A program made the translations under genes and the position numbers. A stretch of 41,585 nucleotides of DNA. Source: JBBRGK01 sp036741355 (lineage in GTDB: Bacteria > Chloroflexota > Dehalococcoidia > CAUJGQ01). The DNA lies in contig DAINSK010000029.1 in assembly GCA_036741355.1 (NCBI GenBank), positions 1 to 41,585 on the forward strand, in the 5' to 3' direction. The notes under the pieces are model-generated. The model was not told where the DNA came from. It did not search any database and saw nothing but the letters and a program-made list of their open reading frames with translations. Below are positions 32,621 through 40,708 of this stretch, piece by piece; position 1 is the first letter of the stretch; each line of letters starts with the position of its first letter.

Positions 32621-33856
32621 TTGCCCCATCGATATGGAGGAGTCTCCGCCGCGCGGATTTTGACCACGGGCATGTTGGTTGGCGTGGCGCTGTCAATGGC
32701 CGCGCAGTCCGTGTCATTGCATCGGGCTGTCGCCGGCGGTGGTGAACAGGCCCTGCTGACGTTGATCCAATACCGGCTCGCGGCTTCGGATTTGCCGGGC
32801 GGGTACATCCCGCAGGATGAAACCGCCAGCACAAATGCCGCGATCGCATTCGCGCAGCCAGCGGAGCAACGAACGCCTGTATTACGGCAGTTAGCGGCGA
32901 GCGGCAGGATCACAGGCTTTCAACAGCTATTTGCGGGCCGCCAAGCCGACAAGCTTCCGGCAGTGGCCTACCTGGTGGCTCTGTATCGGGACGTTGGTTC
33001 CGCGGCGGCGACCGTGCTCGCGTCGCTCCCCGGCGGCCCGACCGATCCGACCGACTCGTTTGCAGAACCGACACTCGGGGACGTTGCCCGCGCCCTTCAT
33101 TCATCGGTACGAACGAGCGATGGCAGTTCGGTCGATCGCTTCATCGTGACCTGGAGTCGCGGTCAGGTTGTGCTGGCGGTGAGCGTGGACGGACCGCCCG
33201 ATACCACAGGCAACATGGCGCTGCGGCTGGCACAGGCGGCGGATGCGCACGCCGCGGCCGGCGGCGCCTTTTCGTCGGACGCCGTGGCGCCGGATGAGAC
33301 CACAGAGCTAGCCCTCGCGATCGGGTTGGACGGGGATCAGCTACCGACCGGCAGTGTCCCGGAAGGGTTCACGCGGTCCGGCTCATACCTCTGGTCGAAC
33401 GAGCAGATCGAGCTCCAATCATGCCTGCCCCAAAAAGAGGCCGGACGGCTGACCGAGGACCTGGCGCGCGTTACAGGCGAAGTAGAATACTTCGTTTCAA
33501 ACCGTACCGCATCGGTCATAAGCAGCGGCTACTCCGTCTTCTACGACGCTGCCGGGGCGCAGATGGCTCTGATCGACGATCCGCTCAACTCGTGCGTGCG
33601 CCAGGCGATCGTGCCGCTTTCGCCGCCGGTTCAGCTTGGCGAAGAAACCGTGGCATTCGAGTCCGTGTTAATTTGGCCGCAGGGCGACCGCGAAAGCTAC
33701 ACGCTCCAGTGGCGGCATGGGCAGTTGGTGTTGAGCATTGTCGTCAATCAACCATCGGGGCGCCCTCGTCCCGCATATTTAGGCGACCTGGCGAAGTCCC
33801 TGGACAATGCCTACCTGTCGAATCCGCTACCGGTCGTGGCGGGCCCCCTGAACTGA
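32621..33856 (+). CDS. Secreted hypothetical protein with internally duplicated domain
   Basis: I do not recognise the family. The product of up to 411 residues has a hydrophobic N-terminal segment (TTGMLVGVALSMAAQSVSL) that is probably a signal peptide. It then has two similar halves. Each carries a D-LP-G-(Y/S)-(I/V)P start, a strand such as VTWSRGQVVLAVSVDGPP or QWRHGQLVLSIVVNQP, and a closing helix (ALRLAQAADAHAAAG, LGDLAKSLDNAYLS). The same pattern ends the lipoprotein at 12816-13901. The start is unclear: TTG at 32621, TTG at 32660 or ATG at 32672, with a GGAGGAG at 32636-32642 that favours one of the later two. Confidence 0.8.
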   Translation: MPHRYGGVSAARILTTGMLVGVALSMAAQSVSLHRAVAGGGEQALLTLIQYRLAASDLPGGYIPQDETASTNAAIAFAQPAEQRTPVLRQLAASGRITGFQQLFAGRQADKLPAVAYLVALYRDVGSAAATVLASLPGGPTDPTDSFAEPTLGDVARALHSSVRTSDGSSVDRFIVTWSRGQVVLAVSVDGPPDTTGNMALRLAQAADAHAAAGGAFSSDAVAPDETTELALAIGLDGDQLPTGSVPEGFTRSGSYLWSNEQIELQSCLPQKEAGRLTEDLARVTGEVEYFVSNRTASVISSGYSVFYDAAGAQMALIDDPLNSCVRQAIVPLSPPVQLGEETVAFESVLIWPQGDRESYTLQWRHGQLVLSIVVNQPSGRPRPAYLGDLAKSLDNAYLSNPLPVVAGPLN

Positions 33857-33865
33857 TCGGGCTGA

Positions 33866-34912
33866 CTACGCTGAGATAGTGGCGCCGCGCGGCGTAAGCG
33901 GTTCGATCGCCGCCACGTCCAGCGACTCGCCACGCTTGAACGAATCACGCGCCCGCAGCGCGATCGCGAGCGCAACGCGGGCGTCTTCAACGCCGGGCGA
34001 CGCCGGACTGTTATCGCGTATCGCCGCGCAAAACGCCTCCACCTCGGCCCGATACGCCACGGCGAAGCGTTCAGCGAACCATGGAACCGTATCGTGGGTG
34101 ACTCCGGACCGCGATAGCACCAGCACGTCGGTCTGCTGCAGCTTGCCGATGCGAAGCGTCGCCTCCGAGCCGAGCACCTCGGCATACACGTCATGCCCGT
34201 AGCTGGCGCAACGGTTCCATTCGGCGATACCCATGGCGCCGCCCCGGAAGTTGAGGATCGTCGCACAGGTGTCCACGTCGCCGAGCGCCGTCAGTCGCTC
34301 GTGCAGTAGCGTGGCGCCGTGAGCGGTGAGGCGGGCGATCTCGTCGCCCATCAGGAACCGGGCGGCGTCGTAGTCGTGTATCGCTGCGTCGAGAAAGATA
34401 CCTCCGCTTTTGCTCGGGTCCTGCAGATCGCCGGTGAATTGCGGATCGCGACCATGGGCTGTGAACAACAATGGCCGGCCGATCTCGCCCGCAACTATCT
34501 TCCGTTTGGCTTCCACGTACGCGGCGTCCCACCGGCGCTGAAAGCCGATCTGAAACTGCAGCCCCGCGTCGACGACCTGCTGCAGCGCCCTGTCGGTCTC
34601 CTCGAGCGTCAGCGCGACCGGCTTTTCCGAAAAGACGTGTTTGCTGGCGTACGCGGCGGCCGAGATGATAGCGGCGTGCGTTTCGGCTGTAGAGGCGATG
34701 ACGACGCCGTCGACAAAATCCTGCGCCAGCAACTCTTCCGGAGTCGAAAAGCCGGGGGCGCCGAACTCAGCCGTTCCCCACGCGAGGGTCGCCGGGTCGG
34801 CGTCGCAGACAGCGGCTAGTCGGGCGCCGCGAATGCCGTTCGCAAGGTGCGCGGCGTGCAGACGGCCGATTTTACCCAGCCCGATCACGCCCATCCCAAC
34901 GGTCTCGACCAT
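33866..34912 (-). CDS. Gfo/Idh/MocA family oxidoreductase (inositol 2-dehydrogenase-like)
   Basis: The 348-residue product has an N-terminal NAD(P)-binding fold (GMGVIGLGKIGRLHAAHL, AVCDADPATL), the FSEKPVALTLEE motif with the catalytic Lys, FQIGFQRRWD and LDAAIHDYDAARFLMGDEI with the conserved Asp and His pair. The last resembles inositol 2-dehydrogenase (IolG), which oxidises myo-inositol to 2-keto-inositol, but many sugar dehydrogenases share it. GGAGGAG lies four bases before the ATG at 34912; the frame runs open to 34996 but that start is not supported. The neighbouring divergent MFS transporter might import the substrate, which is inference. Confidence 0.92.
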   Translation of the reverse strand: MVETVGMGVIGLGKIGRLHAAHLANGIRGARLAAVCDADPATLAWGTAEFGAPGFSTPEELLAQDFVDGVVIASTAETHAAIISAAAYASKHVFSEKPVALTLEETDRALQQVVDAGLQFQIGFQRRWDAAYVEAKRKIVAGEIGRPLLFTAHGRDPQFTGDLQDPSKSGGIFLDAAIHDYDAARFLMGDEIARLTAHGATLLHERLTALGDVDTCATILNFRGGAMGIAEWNRCASYGHDVYAEVLGSEATLRIGKLQQTDVLVLSRSGVTHDTVPWFAERFAVAYRAEVEAFCAAIRDNSPASPGVEDARVALAIALRARDSFKRGESLDVAAIEPLTPRGATISA

Positions 34913-35034
34913 TGTCTCCTCCGCAATTTGCCTGAAACTCGATGATGATGTAATCACATCTGTCACCGGGACACACCTGGTGGCCCCGGCCTGCAATGAC
35001 GTGAACGCGTCAGATATGTAGACTTGGCAGCATC

Positions 35035-36309
35035 GTGCAGAGAGTCCGGCGGATCTACTACGGCTGGTGGATCGTCCTCACGCTCGCCGTCACCGAGACG
35101 GTCTCGTACGGCGCACTTTATTACTCGTTCAGCGTTTTCGTAAAACCGCTCGAGCGCGCTTTCGGGTGGTCGGGTGGCGCGGTGTCGCTTGCGTTTACGC
35201 TGGCTTTACTGATCTCGGGCGTAGTCGGCCTTGGCGTTGGCAGGCTGGTCGATCGACGCGGCCCGCGCGTGATCATGTCGCTTGGGTCGCCGCTGGCGGT
35301 CGCCGCGCTGGTGGCGTTCAGCAGGGTCAATTCGCTGCCGGGGCTTTATATCGCGTGGAGTGCCATCGGCGTGGCCAGCGCGGCCGTGCTTTACGAACCT
35401 GCATTTGCCGCGGTCACCACCTGGTTCGACGTGCGACGCGGACGGGCACTCGCGATTCTGACCTTCATTGCCGGCTTTGCGAGTGTCATTTTCATCCCGC
35501 TGACCGGTCTCCTGGTGGAGGAGGATGGGTGGCGACAGGCGGCGTTCACGCTCGCGATCATCGTCGGCATCGTTACGATTCCCCTCCACATCCTCGTTCT
35601 GCGCCGCCGGCCTGAGGATCTCGGTCTGGTGAGGGACGGCGCTGGACCCAGCGAAGGTCAGCGACTGCCCCGAACACTCCCCGGGAGAAGCTGGGATGTA
35701 CGCCGGGCCTGTCGCTCGCCGGGGTTCATCCTGGTAACGGTTGGGCTGCTGCTCAACGCACTGGGGGGCATCGCGATCACCGTGCATCTGGTGGCTTTTT
35801 TGCAGGAGGCCCGTTACAGCGCCGGCTTTGCGGCGGCAGCCGGGGGGCTTGTGGGACTTGCCAGTCTTCCCGGGCGGCTTGTGTTCAACTGGCTTGGCGA
35901 CCGCGTCTCCCGGGCAAGCCTCCTGGGGATCATCCTGGTGACGCAGGGCGTCGCCGTGTTGTTTCTCATCGGGCAGAAGAACGCGCTGTGGGTATATGCC
36001 TTTGTCTTGCTATATGGCAGCGTGTTCGGCGCGATTACGCCGTTACGCGCGGGAATGATGGGCGATTATTTCGGGCGCGGGCACTACGCCACGATCATGG
36101 CGGTTCAAAACGTCTTCATCACGGCCGGCAGGGGGCTTGGACCGCTGGCCGCGGGTATCCTGCGCGACGTCACCGGCAGTTATCTCCTGGCGTTCTGGCT
36201 CGTGATCGCCGTCTCCTGCGCGTCGGCGGCTGCAATTTATGCGGGGGACCGCTTCATGCAGGGGACGTTGCGACGACAAGAAACGTCCGAGGAGGCCTAT
36301 CCGGCGTGA
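35035..36309 (+). CDS. MFS transporter (OxlT / monocarboxylate-type)
   Basis: The 424-residue protein has 12 predicted membrane helices. It opens with YYGWWIVLTLAVTETVSYGALYYSFSVF, typical of the oxalate-formate antiporter and monocarboxylate group of the major facilitator superfamily. The GRLVDRRGPR loop between helices 2 and 3 is the MFS signature, repeated in part as NWLGDRVSRA in the second half. The substrate is probably a small organic anion but is not shown. The start is a GTG at 35035 with no clear ribosome site. The gene is divergent from the inositol-dehydrogenase-like gene, 122 bases apart, so the two may be co-regulated. Confidence 0.92.
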   Translation: MQRVRRIYYGWWIVLTLAVTETVSYGALYYSFSVFVKPLERAFGWSGGAVSLAFTLALLISGVVGLGVGRLVDRRGPRVIMSLGSPLAVAALVAFSRVNSLPGLYIAWSAIGVASAAVLYEPAFAAVTTWFDVRRGRALAILTFIAGFASVIFIPLTGLLVEEDGWRQAAFTLAIIVGIVTIPLHILVLRRRPEDLGLVRDGAGPSEGQRLPRTLPGRSWDVRRACRSPGFILVTVGLLLNALGGIAITVHLVAFLQEARYSAGFAAAAGGLVGLASLPGRLVFNWLGDRVSRASLLGIILVTQGVAVLFLIGQKNALWVYAFVLLYGSVFGAITPLRAGMMGDYFGRGHYATIMAVQNVFITAGRGLGPLAAGILRDVTGSYLLAFWLVIAVSCASAAAIYAGDRFMQGTLRRQETSEEAYPA

Positions 36310-36406
36310 ACGGGTGGGCCGGACAGCCGGCAGTGGTGGTCTGGCGGTCAACGGAGGGCCACTGCCCTCGTCGCCCGACTGCGCGCCGTACTACCCAGTG
36401 CCTGCA

Positions 36407-36670
36407 TCAGTCCCAGGAGGGCTCGACGACGCCTTCGGCCTCTACGCCCGTGAGCTCGGGGATCCGTTGACGGAGGAGGCGCTCGATGCCGAGCCGCAGG
36501 GTTAGAGCGCTCATCGGGCATCCGCCGCAGGCGCCGACGAAGCTCAGCTTTACCTTCATATCGGGCGAAATTTCGAGGAGCTCCACGGTGCCGCCGTCCA
36601 TTTCGAGCGCCGGACGGATCTCATCGAGCGCCGTCTCGACGCGCTCTACGAGCAGCGGATTCATTACCAT
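36407..36670 (-). CDS. NifU-like C-terminal domain (Nfu-type iron-sulfur carrier)
   Basis: The short product of 87 residues matches the NifU C-terminal domain: ALDEIRPALEMDGGTVELLE, VKLSFVGACGGCPMSALTLR and GIERLLRQRIPEL. Cys48 and Cys51 (CxxC) should bind an Fe-S cluster, as in the Nfu carriers that pass clusters to apo-proteins. The ATG at 36670 is chosen because the domain starts there and a GGAG lies about 12 bases upstream; another ATG lies two codons later (36664). The frame extends upstream to 36841 without a plausible protein. It is divergent from the membrane-protein gene, with about 160 bases between them. Confidence 0.92.
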   Translation of the reverse strand: MVMNPLLVERVETALDEIRPALEMDGGTVELLEISPDMKVKLSFVGACGGCPMSALTLRLGIERLLRQRIPELTGVEAEGVVEPSWD

Positions 36671-36816
36671 AGGGGGTTGCGCTCCAGAGGGCGGTCGCCG
36701 ACGGTCCTGCGCCCAACTACTCAGGTAACGTAGCATATTGGCAATGCACCAGTCAATGAAACTGCGACCGCCTACGGTTCCGACCTTGGTAGGGCCGGGA
36801 ATCGTCGGGCCGCTGG

Positions 36817-36822
36817 TATACT
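36817..36822 (+). promoter_or_regulatory. Candidate -10 element before the membrane-protein gene
   Basis: TATACT lies nine bases upstream of the GTG at 36832, with no ribosome-binding sequence between, so a very short or leaderless transcript is likely. No -35 match is clear. Confidence 0.4.
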
Positions 36823-36831
36823 TGCGGCGCC

Positions 36832-37485
36832 GTGACTCCACTCAACGCAATCCTCGGAAGCCACGCCTCCGCGGTCCTGATCCTGGCAGTGTTTGGCGTG
36901 GCGCTGCTCGCCGCGACGGCCGGGGTGCTCGACTTCATGAGCGGCACTTCGCGCGTGTTGTCGCCGCTCGCATTCGAGCGCGCTAGGTTCATCGTGCTGA
37001 TTGCATTGGGATTGCCCGCGGGTTTCGTCCTCCTGGCCGCAGGTTCGACGCTGGGCGCCGTTCAATCGGGCGTCGCCCAGGCGTCCGAGGGTACGCGGGT
37101 CTGGCTCTGGCTGGCGAACGCCTCGTTCCTCATCGGCACGGTCGTTTGCGGATTTTGCTCACCCCTGGCGCGGCATTGGGGACTAGGACTGACAGGATTT
37201 GCCATCGGCCTGGGCGCGATATTTCCATTACTCGCATTAATCTCCGCGCTGGGGTTCAACGACGCGGGACTGCTCACTTCCACAGGCGAGCGCGCGGCGT
37301 TCGGGATCGCCGTCGGTCTGATCCTGCTCGCGGTCGCATTGTGTTTGGCCTCTCTGTTGTCGATGGTGGCCTACGTCGCCGAGCGCATGGTTCAATTGAT
37401 CGATTCGCGTCACCACGCGCCACTGGTTAGCCCAGAAGCGTCTGAGCAACAGTCCCAGCGTCGTCAGCCCGGGAAACTGTCGTGA
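36832..37485 (+). CDS. Multi-pass membrane protein, function unknown
   Basis: The 217-residue product has about five hydrophobic helices (AVLILAVFGVALLAATAGVL, FIVLIALGLPAGFVLLAAG, LANASFLIGTVVCGF, LTGFAIGLGAIFPLLALI, FGIAVGLILLAVALCLAS) and a hydrophilic C-terminal tail. I do not recognise a family. The start is GTG. Its TGA overlaps the GTG start of the second helicase by four bases (GTGA), so the two are translationally coupled. That arrangement links a membrane protein to a helicase, which is unusual; function remains unknown. Confidence 0.82.
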   Translation: MTPLNAILGSHASAVLILAVFGVALLAATAGVLDFMSGTSRVLSPLAFERARFIVLIALGLPAGFVLLAAGSTLGAVQSGVAQASEGTRVWLWLANASFLIGTVVCGFCSPLARHWGLGLTGFAIGLGAIFPLLALISALGFNDAGLLTSTGERAAFGIAVGLILLAVALCLASLLSMVAYVAERMVQLIDSRHHAPLVSPEASEQQSQRRQPGKLS

Positions 37486-39860
37486 GACGATTCGCCGTCT
37501 GGAAGCGCGAAGACCGCGACACCCAGCGCTCCAGAGGGAGCGGGACGTCAGTCGACGACCTCGTCGAGTCACTTAGACGTGAAGGCGGACGCGGGCAGTT
37601 CATCTGGTCGGCGCGGCAGCCCGCGCAGCCGCCCCGCTTTGCTGAGCCGGCACGCCCGCTGACACTGCCAATCGTTCGGGCGCTGTCATTCCTGGGTGTG
37701 GACCAGCTTTACGCCCACCAAGCTGCGGCGATCGACGAGATTCGCGCCGGACGCGACGCCGTCATCGTGACGCCAACCGCGAGCGGCAAGACGCTCGCAT
37801 TCAACGTCCCGATCGTCGAGCGGCTGATCGCAAACCCGCTCAGCCGCGCGCTCTACCTCTACCCCACAAACGCGCTGGCCAACGATCAGGAACGCGGTTT
37901 GCGCGCCTTGCTCGAGCAGTTGGAAACCCCTCCCCAGGCGGGCGTACTCACCGGCGCAACCGATGCTGAGACGCGCCGCCGGCTGCGGTCTCAGCCGCCG
38001 CAACTGCTGTTAACGAACCCGGAGATGCTGCACCTGAGCCTGCTCGGCGGGCATCGATTATGGGCGAACTTTTTCCGCGGGCTCGAATTCGTCGTGCTAG
38101 ACGAGCTACACCTTTACCGCGGACTTTTCGGCGCGAACCTGGCCATGGTGCTCCGGCGATTGATGCGCATTGCCGCGCAGTATGGCGCGAGGCCCCAGGT
38201 GGTGGCCTGCTCGGCGACGATCGGCAACCCGGCCGAATTGGCAGGGCGAATCACCGGGCGGTCGTTCACGGTTGTCGAAAGCAGCGGCGCGGCGCGCGGT
38301 CCGCGCACGTTTGTCGTCTGGCGTCCTCGGCTGCTGCGGTCTGCCGGCAACGACGTACGGGCAGATCCGCAGGCAGAAGCCGTGAACCTGTTTTGCCGGC
38401 TGGTGAGCGAGGGTATGGGGACCATCCTGTTCGCGTTGACGCGACGCGGCGCCGAAACGATGCTCATCCAGGCGCGCGAGCGTCTGGGGCCCGCTGTCGC
38501 CGGGCGCATCGCTCCCTACCGAAACGGCTACACACCGGACCAGCGGCGCATGGTGGAGGAGCGTCTGAAATCGGGCGCATTGCTCGGGGTCGTCTCGACG
38601 AACGCGCTCGAAGTGGGGGTCGACATCGGCGGACTGGATGCCGCCGTGATCGCCGGATTCCCGGGCTCTCGCACATCGCTGTGGCAGCAGGCTGGTCGCG
38701 CCGGCCGGGGGACCCGCAGTTCCCTGGTTCTGTTCGTCCCGTATGAGCGGGTGGTGGACGGCTACTATGCAAACCATCCGGATGAGTTGCTTGACGGCAG
38801 ATTTGAGGATGCGATCGTGGACCTCGCGAATCCACGCATCCTGGCGTCGCACCTCGCCTGCGCCGCAGCGGAGCGGCAGCTGCTTCCCGCAGAACTGCCT
38901 TCATTCTCGGCCGTGTCAGAACGGGCGATCTCGCTCGCTGTAACAGACGGACTCCTGCGACCCATAGACAACGGCTGGTCTGCAGCGACCGAGAACCACC
39001 ACCGCAATGTCAGTCTCCGCGGCAGCACTTCGGCGACCTTCGAAATCGTCGGTCCGGCCGGACACCTGGGAACGATCGACGAGGCTCACGTCTATCGCGA
39101 GGCATATGCCGGTGCCCTCTATTTGCATGACGGCGACCGTTACCGCGTAAAGGCCGTCGACACGCTCGCCCGACAGGTAGACGTTGCTGCTGAGGCGGGT
39201 CCCATGGTGACAGAGCCCGTGCTGCAATCGACGGTGCACATTGATGGTGAACTGCCGCAGTCGTCCAGATTGCTGCAGCCGGCGGGCGGCGGTGTACGGC
39301 TGGCAACCGGCGGTCTGCAGGTGCGGCAGACGACGATCGCCTATCGGGAGATCCGTCTGCGTGGCCGTCACTTCGAGCGTACCGTACCCATCCAGCCTCC
39401 ACTGACATTTGAGCTTTCGACCTTTGGGTGTTGGCTGGTCGTGCCGCAGCCGCTTCGCGTCCGGCTCGAAAGCAAGGACCCGCGCCGATTTGTCGCCGGG
39501 CTGCACGCCCTCGAACATCTGCTGCCGGCGGCCGTTTCGCTGCGGTTGCTGTGCGACGCCCGAGACGTTGTCGCGACGTACGAAGTGGAACATCAGGCGC
39601 TGGGAGGGCCCGTGCTGTTTTTGTATGACGACTGCGCCGGAGGCGCGGGCATCGCCTCGCGCGCCGCGGAAGTTTTTGAGGATCTGTTGGCCGCGTGTCG
39701 CGATATCGTGCGCGACTGCCGCTGTCGCGAGGGCTGCCCCGCCTGCATCCTGAGCGCCTCTTGCTGGCGGCGCTACGACGAAGTGGACAAGGGGGCAGTG
39801 TTGAGCCTGATATCCGGCCTGCTGGGGACCGACCTGCCTGACCGGGGACAGGGTAAGTGA
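37482..39860 (+). CDS. Second MrfA-like DEAH-box helicase with DUF1998-type zinc domain
   Basis: The 792-residue product is a paralogue of the helicase at 6270-8558. It has HQAAAIDEIRAGRDAV, Walker A TPTASGKT (97-104), DELH (207-210), CSATIGNP, NALEVGVDIGGLDAAV and QQAGRAGRGT. The C-terminal cysteine cluster (Cys746, 748, 752, 755, with a further Cys761) matches the zinc site of this group. Sequence outside the motifs diverges well from the first copy, so these look like old paralogues. No exonuclease gene follows; instead the gene overlaps the upstream membrane protein by GTGA. It is probably a DNA-repair or nucleic-acid-remodelling helicase; the precise role is not known. Confidence 0.93.
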   Translation: MRRFAVWKREDRDTQRSRGSGTSVDDLVESLRREGGRGQFIWSARQPAQPPRFAEPARPLTLPIVRALSFLGVDQLYAHQAAAIDEIRAGRDAVIVTPTASGKTLAFNVPIVERLIANPLSRALYLYPTNALANDQERGLRALLEQLETPPQAGVLTGATDAETRRRLRSQPPQLLLTNPEMLHLSLLGGHRLWANFFRGLEFVVLDELHLYRGLFGANLAMVLRRLMRIAAQYGARPQVVACSATIGNPAELAGRITGRSFTVVESSGAARGPRTFVVWRPRLLRSAGNDVRADPQAEAVNLFCRLVSEGMGTILFALTRRGAETMLIQARERLGPAVAGRIAPYRNGYTPDQRRMVEERLKSGALLGVVSTNALEVGVDIGGLDAAVIAGFPGSRTSLWQQAGRAGRGTRSSLVLFVPYERVVDGYYANHPDELLDGRFEDAIVDLANPRILASHLACAAAERQLLPAELPSFSAVSERAISLAVTDGLLRPIDNGWSAATENHHRNVSLRGSTSATFEIVGPAGHLGTIDEAHVYREAYAGALYLHDGDRYRVKAVDTLARQVDVAAEAGPMVTEPVLQSTVHIDGELPQSSRLLQPAGGGVRLATGGLQVRQTTIAYREIRLRGRHFERTVPIQPPLTFELSTFGCWLVVPQPLRVRLESKDPRRFVAGLHALEHLLPAAVSLRLLCDARDVVATYEVEHQALGGPVLFLYDDCAGGAGIASRAAEVFEDLLAACRDIVRDCRCREGCPACILSASCWRRYDEVDKGAVLSLISGLLGTDLPDRGQGK

Positions 39861-39884
39861 GCGAGTCCACGCGCCGCGCAGACG

Positions 39885-40421
39885 CTACGACGCCGCGAGA
39901 ATCGCCTGGAGCGAGAGTAGGCGCCGAAGGGCGTTGTCGAGCGAAGCATCGAGCCGTTCATCTGCCAGCCGTCCGGATTGTTCGTCGAACGCGGTCTTGA
40001 TATTCCGCACCGGTACGAACGGTCCAACCAGGATCGCGCCTAGAACCGATAGGACGTCGCGTAGGTGGCTGAGGACGTTCGCTCCTCCGGAAGCCGAAGA
40101 CACGGCCACAAGGCCCACCGGTTTGCCAGAGAAGTGCGCGCCGCCGAGGTAGTCGATCATGTTCTTCAGCGTTCCTGGGATGCCCGCGTGCCATTCGGGA
40201 ACCACAAACACGAAGGCAGTCGCGGCCAGGCATCGCGATGCGAAGTCCTCCGAAGTTGCGGTCGTCGTCACTCCGTCATACGGCGGCAACGGATAGTCGC
40301 GTGGATCAATGAGTTCGACGCCCAATGTAAGGTCTTGCAAGCGATCGCGGACATACTCGGCGACCCGAAATGACCGGCGCTCGACGCGAACGCTGCCGGC
40401 AATTACCAGCGGAGACCCCAT
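39885..40421 (-). CDS. NADPH-dependent FMN reductase (flavodoxin-like)
   Basis: The 178-residue product has the flavodoxin-like fold of the SsuE/ArsH/YwqN group: IAGSVRVERRSFRVAEYV (a phosphate-binding start), LIDPRDYPLPPYDG, VFVVPEWHAGIPGTLKNMIDYLGG with the flavin-contact segment, and KPVGLVAVSSASGGANVLSHLRDVLSVLGA. It should reduce FMN or quinones with NADPH. GAGAGGAA lies six bases before the ATG. It sits alone and converges with the helicase, 24 bases apart. The role of the flavin supply here is not clear; a separate flavin reductase-like gene lies at 5506-6135. Confidence 0.93.
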   Translation of the reverse strand: MGSPLVIAGSVRVERRSFRVAEYVRDRLQDLTLGVELIDPRDYPLPPYDGVTTTATSEDFASRCLAATAFVFVVPEWHAGIPGTLKNMIDYLGGAHFSGKPVGLVAVSSASGGANVLSHLRDVLSVLGAILVGPFVPVRNIKTAFDEQSGRLADERLDASLDNALRRLLSLQAILAAS

Positions 40422-40609
40422 CCAGTTTCCTCTCGTTCGTCCGACAACCTGGTGCAGCCGCTACAGCGGGATCCGCCCCGAACTTTACCATAACCGTGCG
40501 TAGTAGAGCGGCGGCAGGCACTGTACTTACTTCGCCCATGAAACGAATCACCCACGAGTGACGTTTATGACATTACGAAAAGCGACCATGGGAGCAGCGC
40601 CATTTATCA

Positions 40610-40638
40610 GATAGATCACATATTCCATGTGATCTATC
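40610..40638. promoter_or_regulatory. 12-bp perfect inverted repeat in the gap before the beta-propeller gene
   Basis: GATAGATCACAT at 40610-40621 and ATGTGATCTATC at 40627-40638 are exact inverse complements separated by five bases (ATTCC). The site is AT-rich in a GC-rich region and lies about 70 bases upstream of the ATG at 40709. No T-run follows, so it is more likely a protein-binding operator than a terminator. The rest of the 287-base gap (40422-40708) has no other feature I can support. Confidence 0.5.
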
Positions 40639-40708
40639 AGGTAGCTAGTGAGAGCTTCTTATCATGGCAATAGCGGGGAACTGGATCGACAACAGGGAAG
40701 GCACGGTA

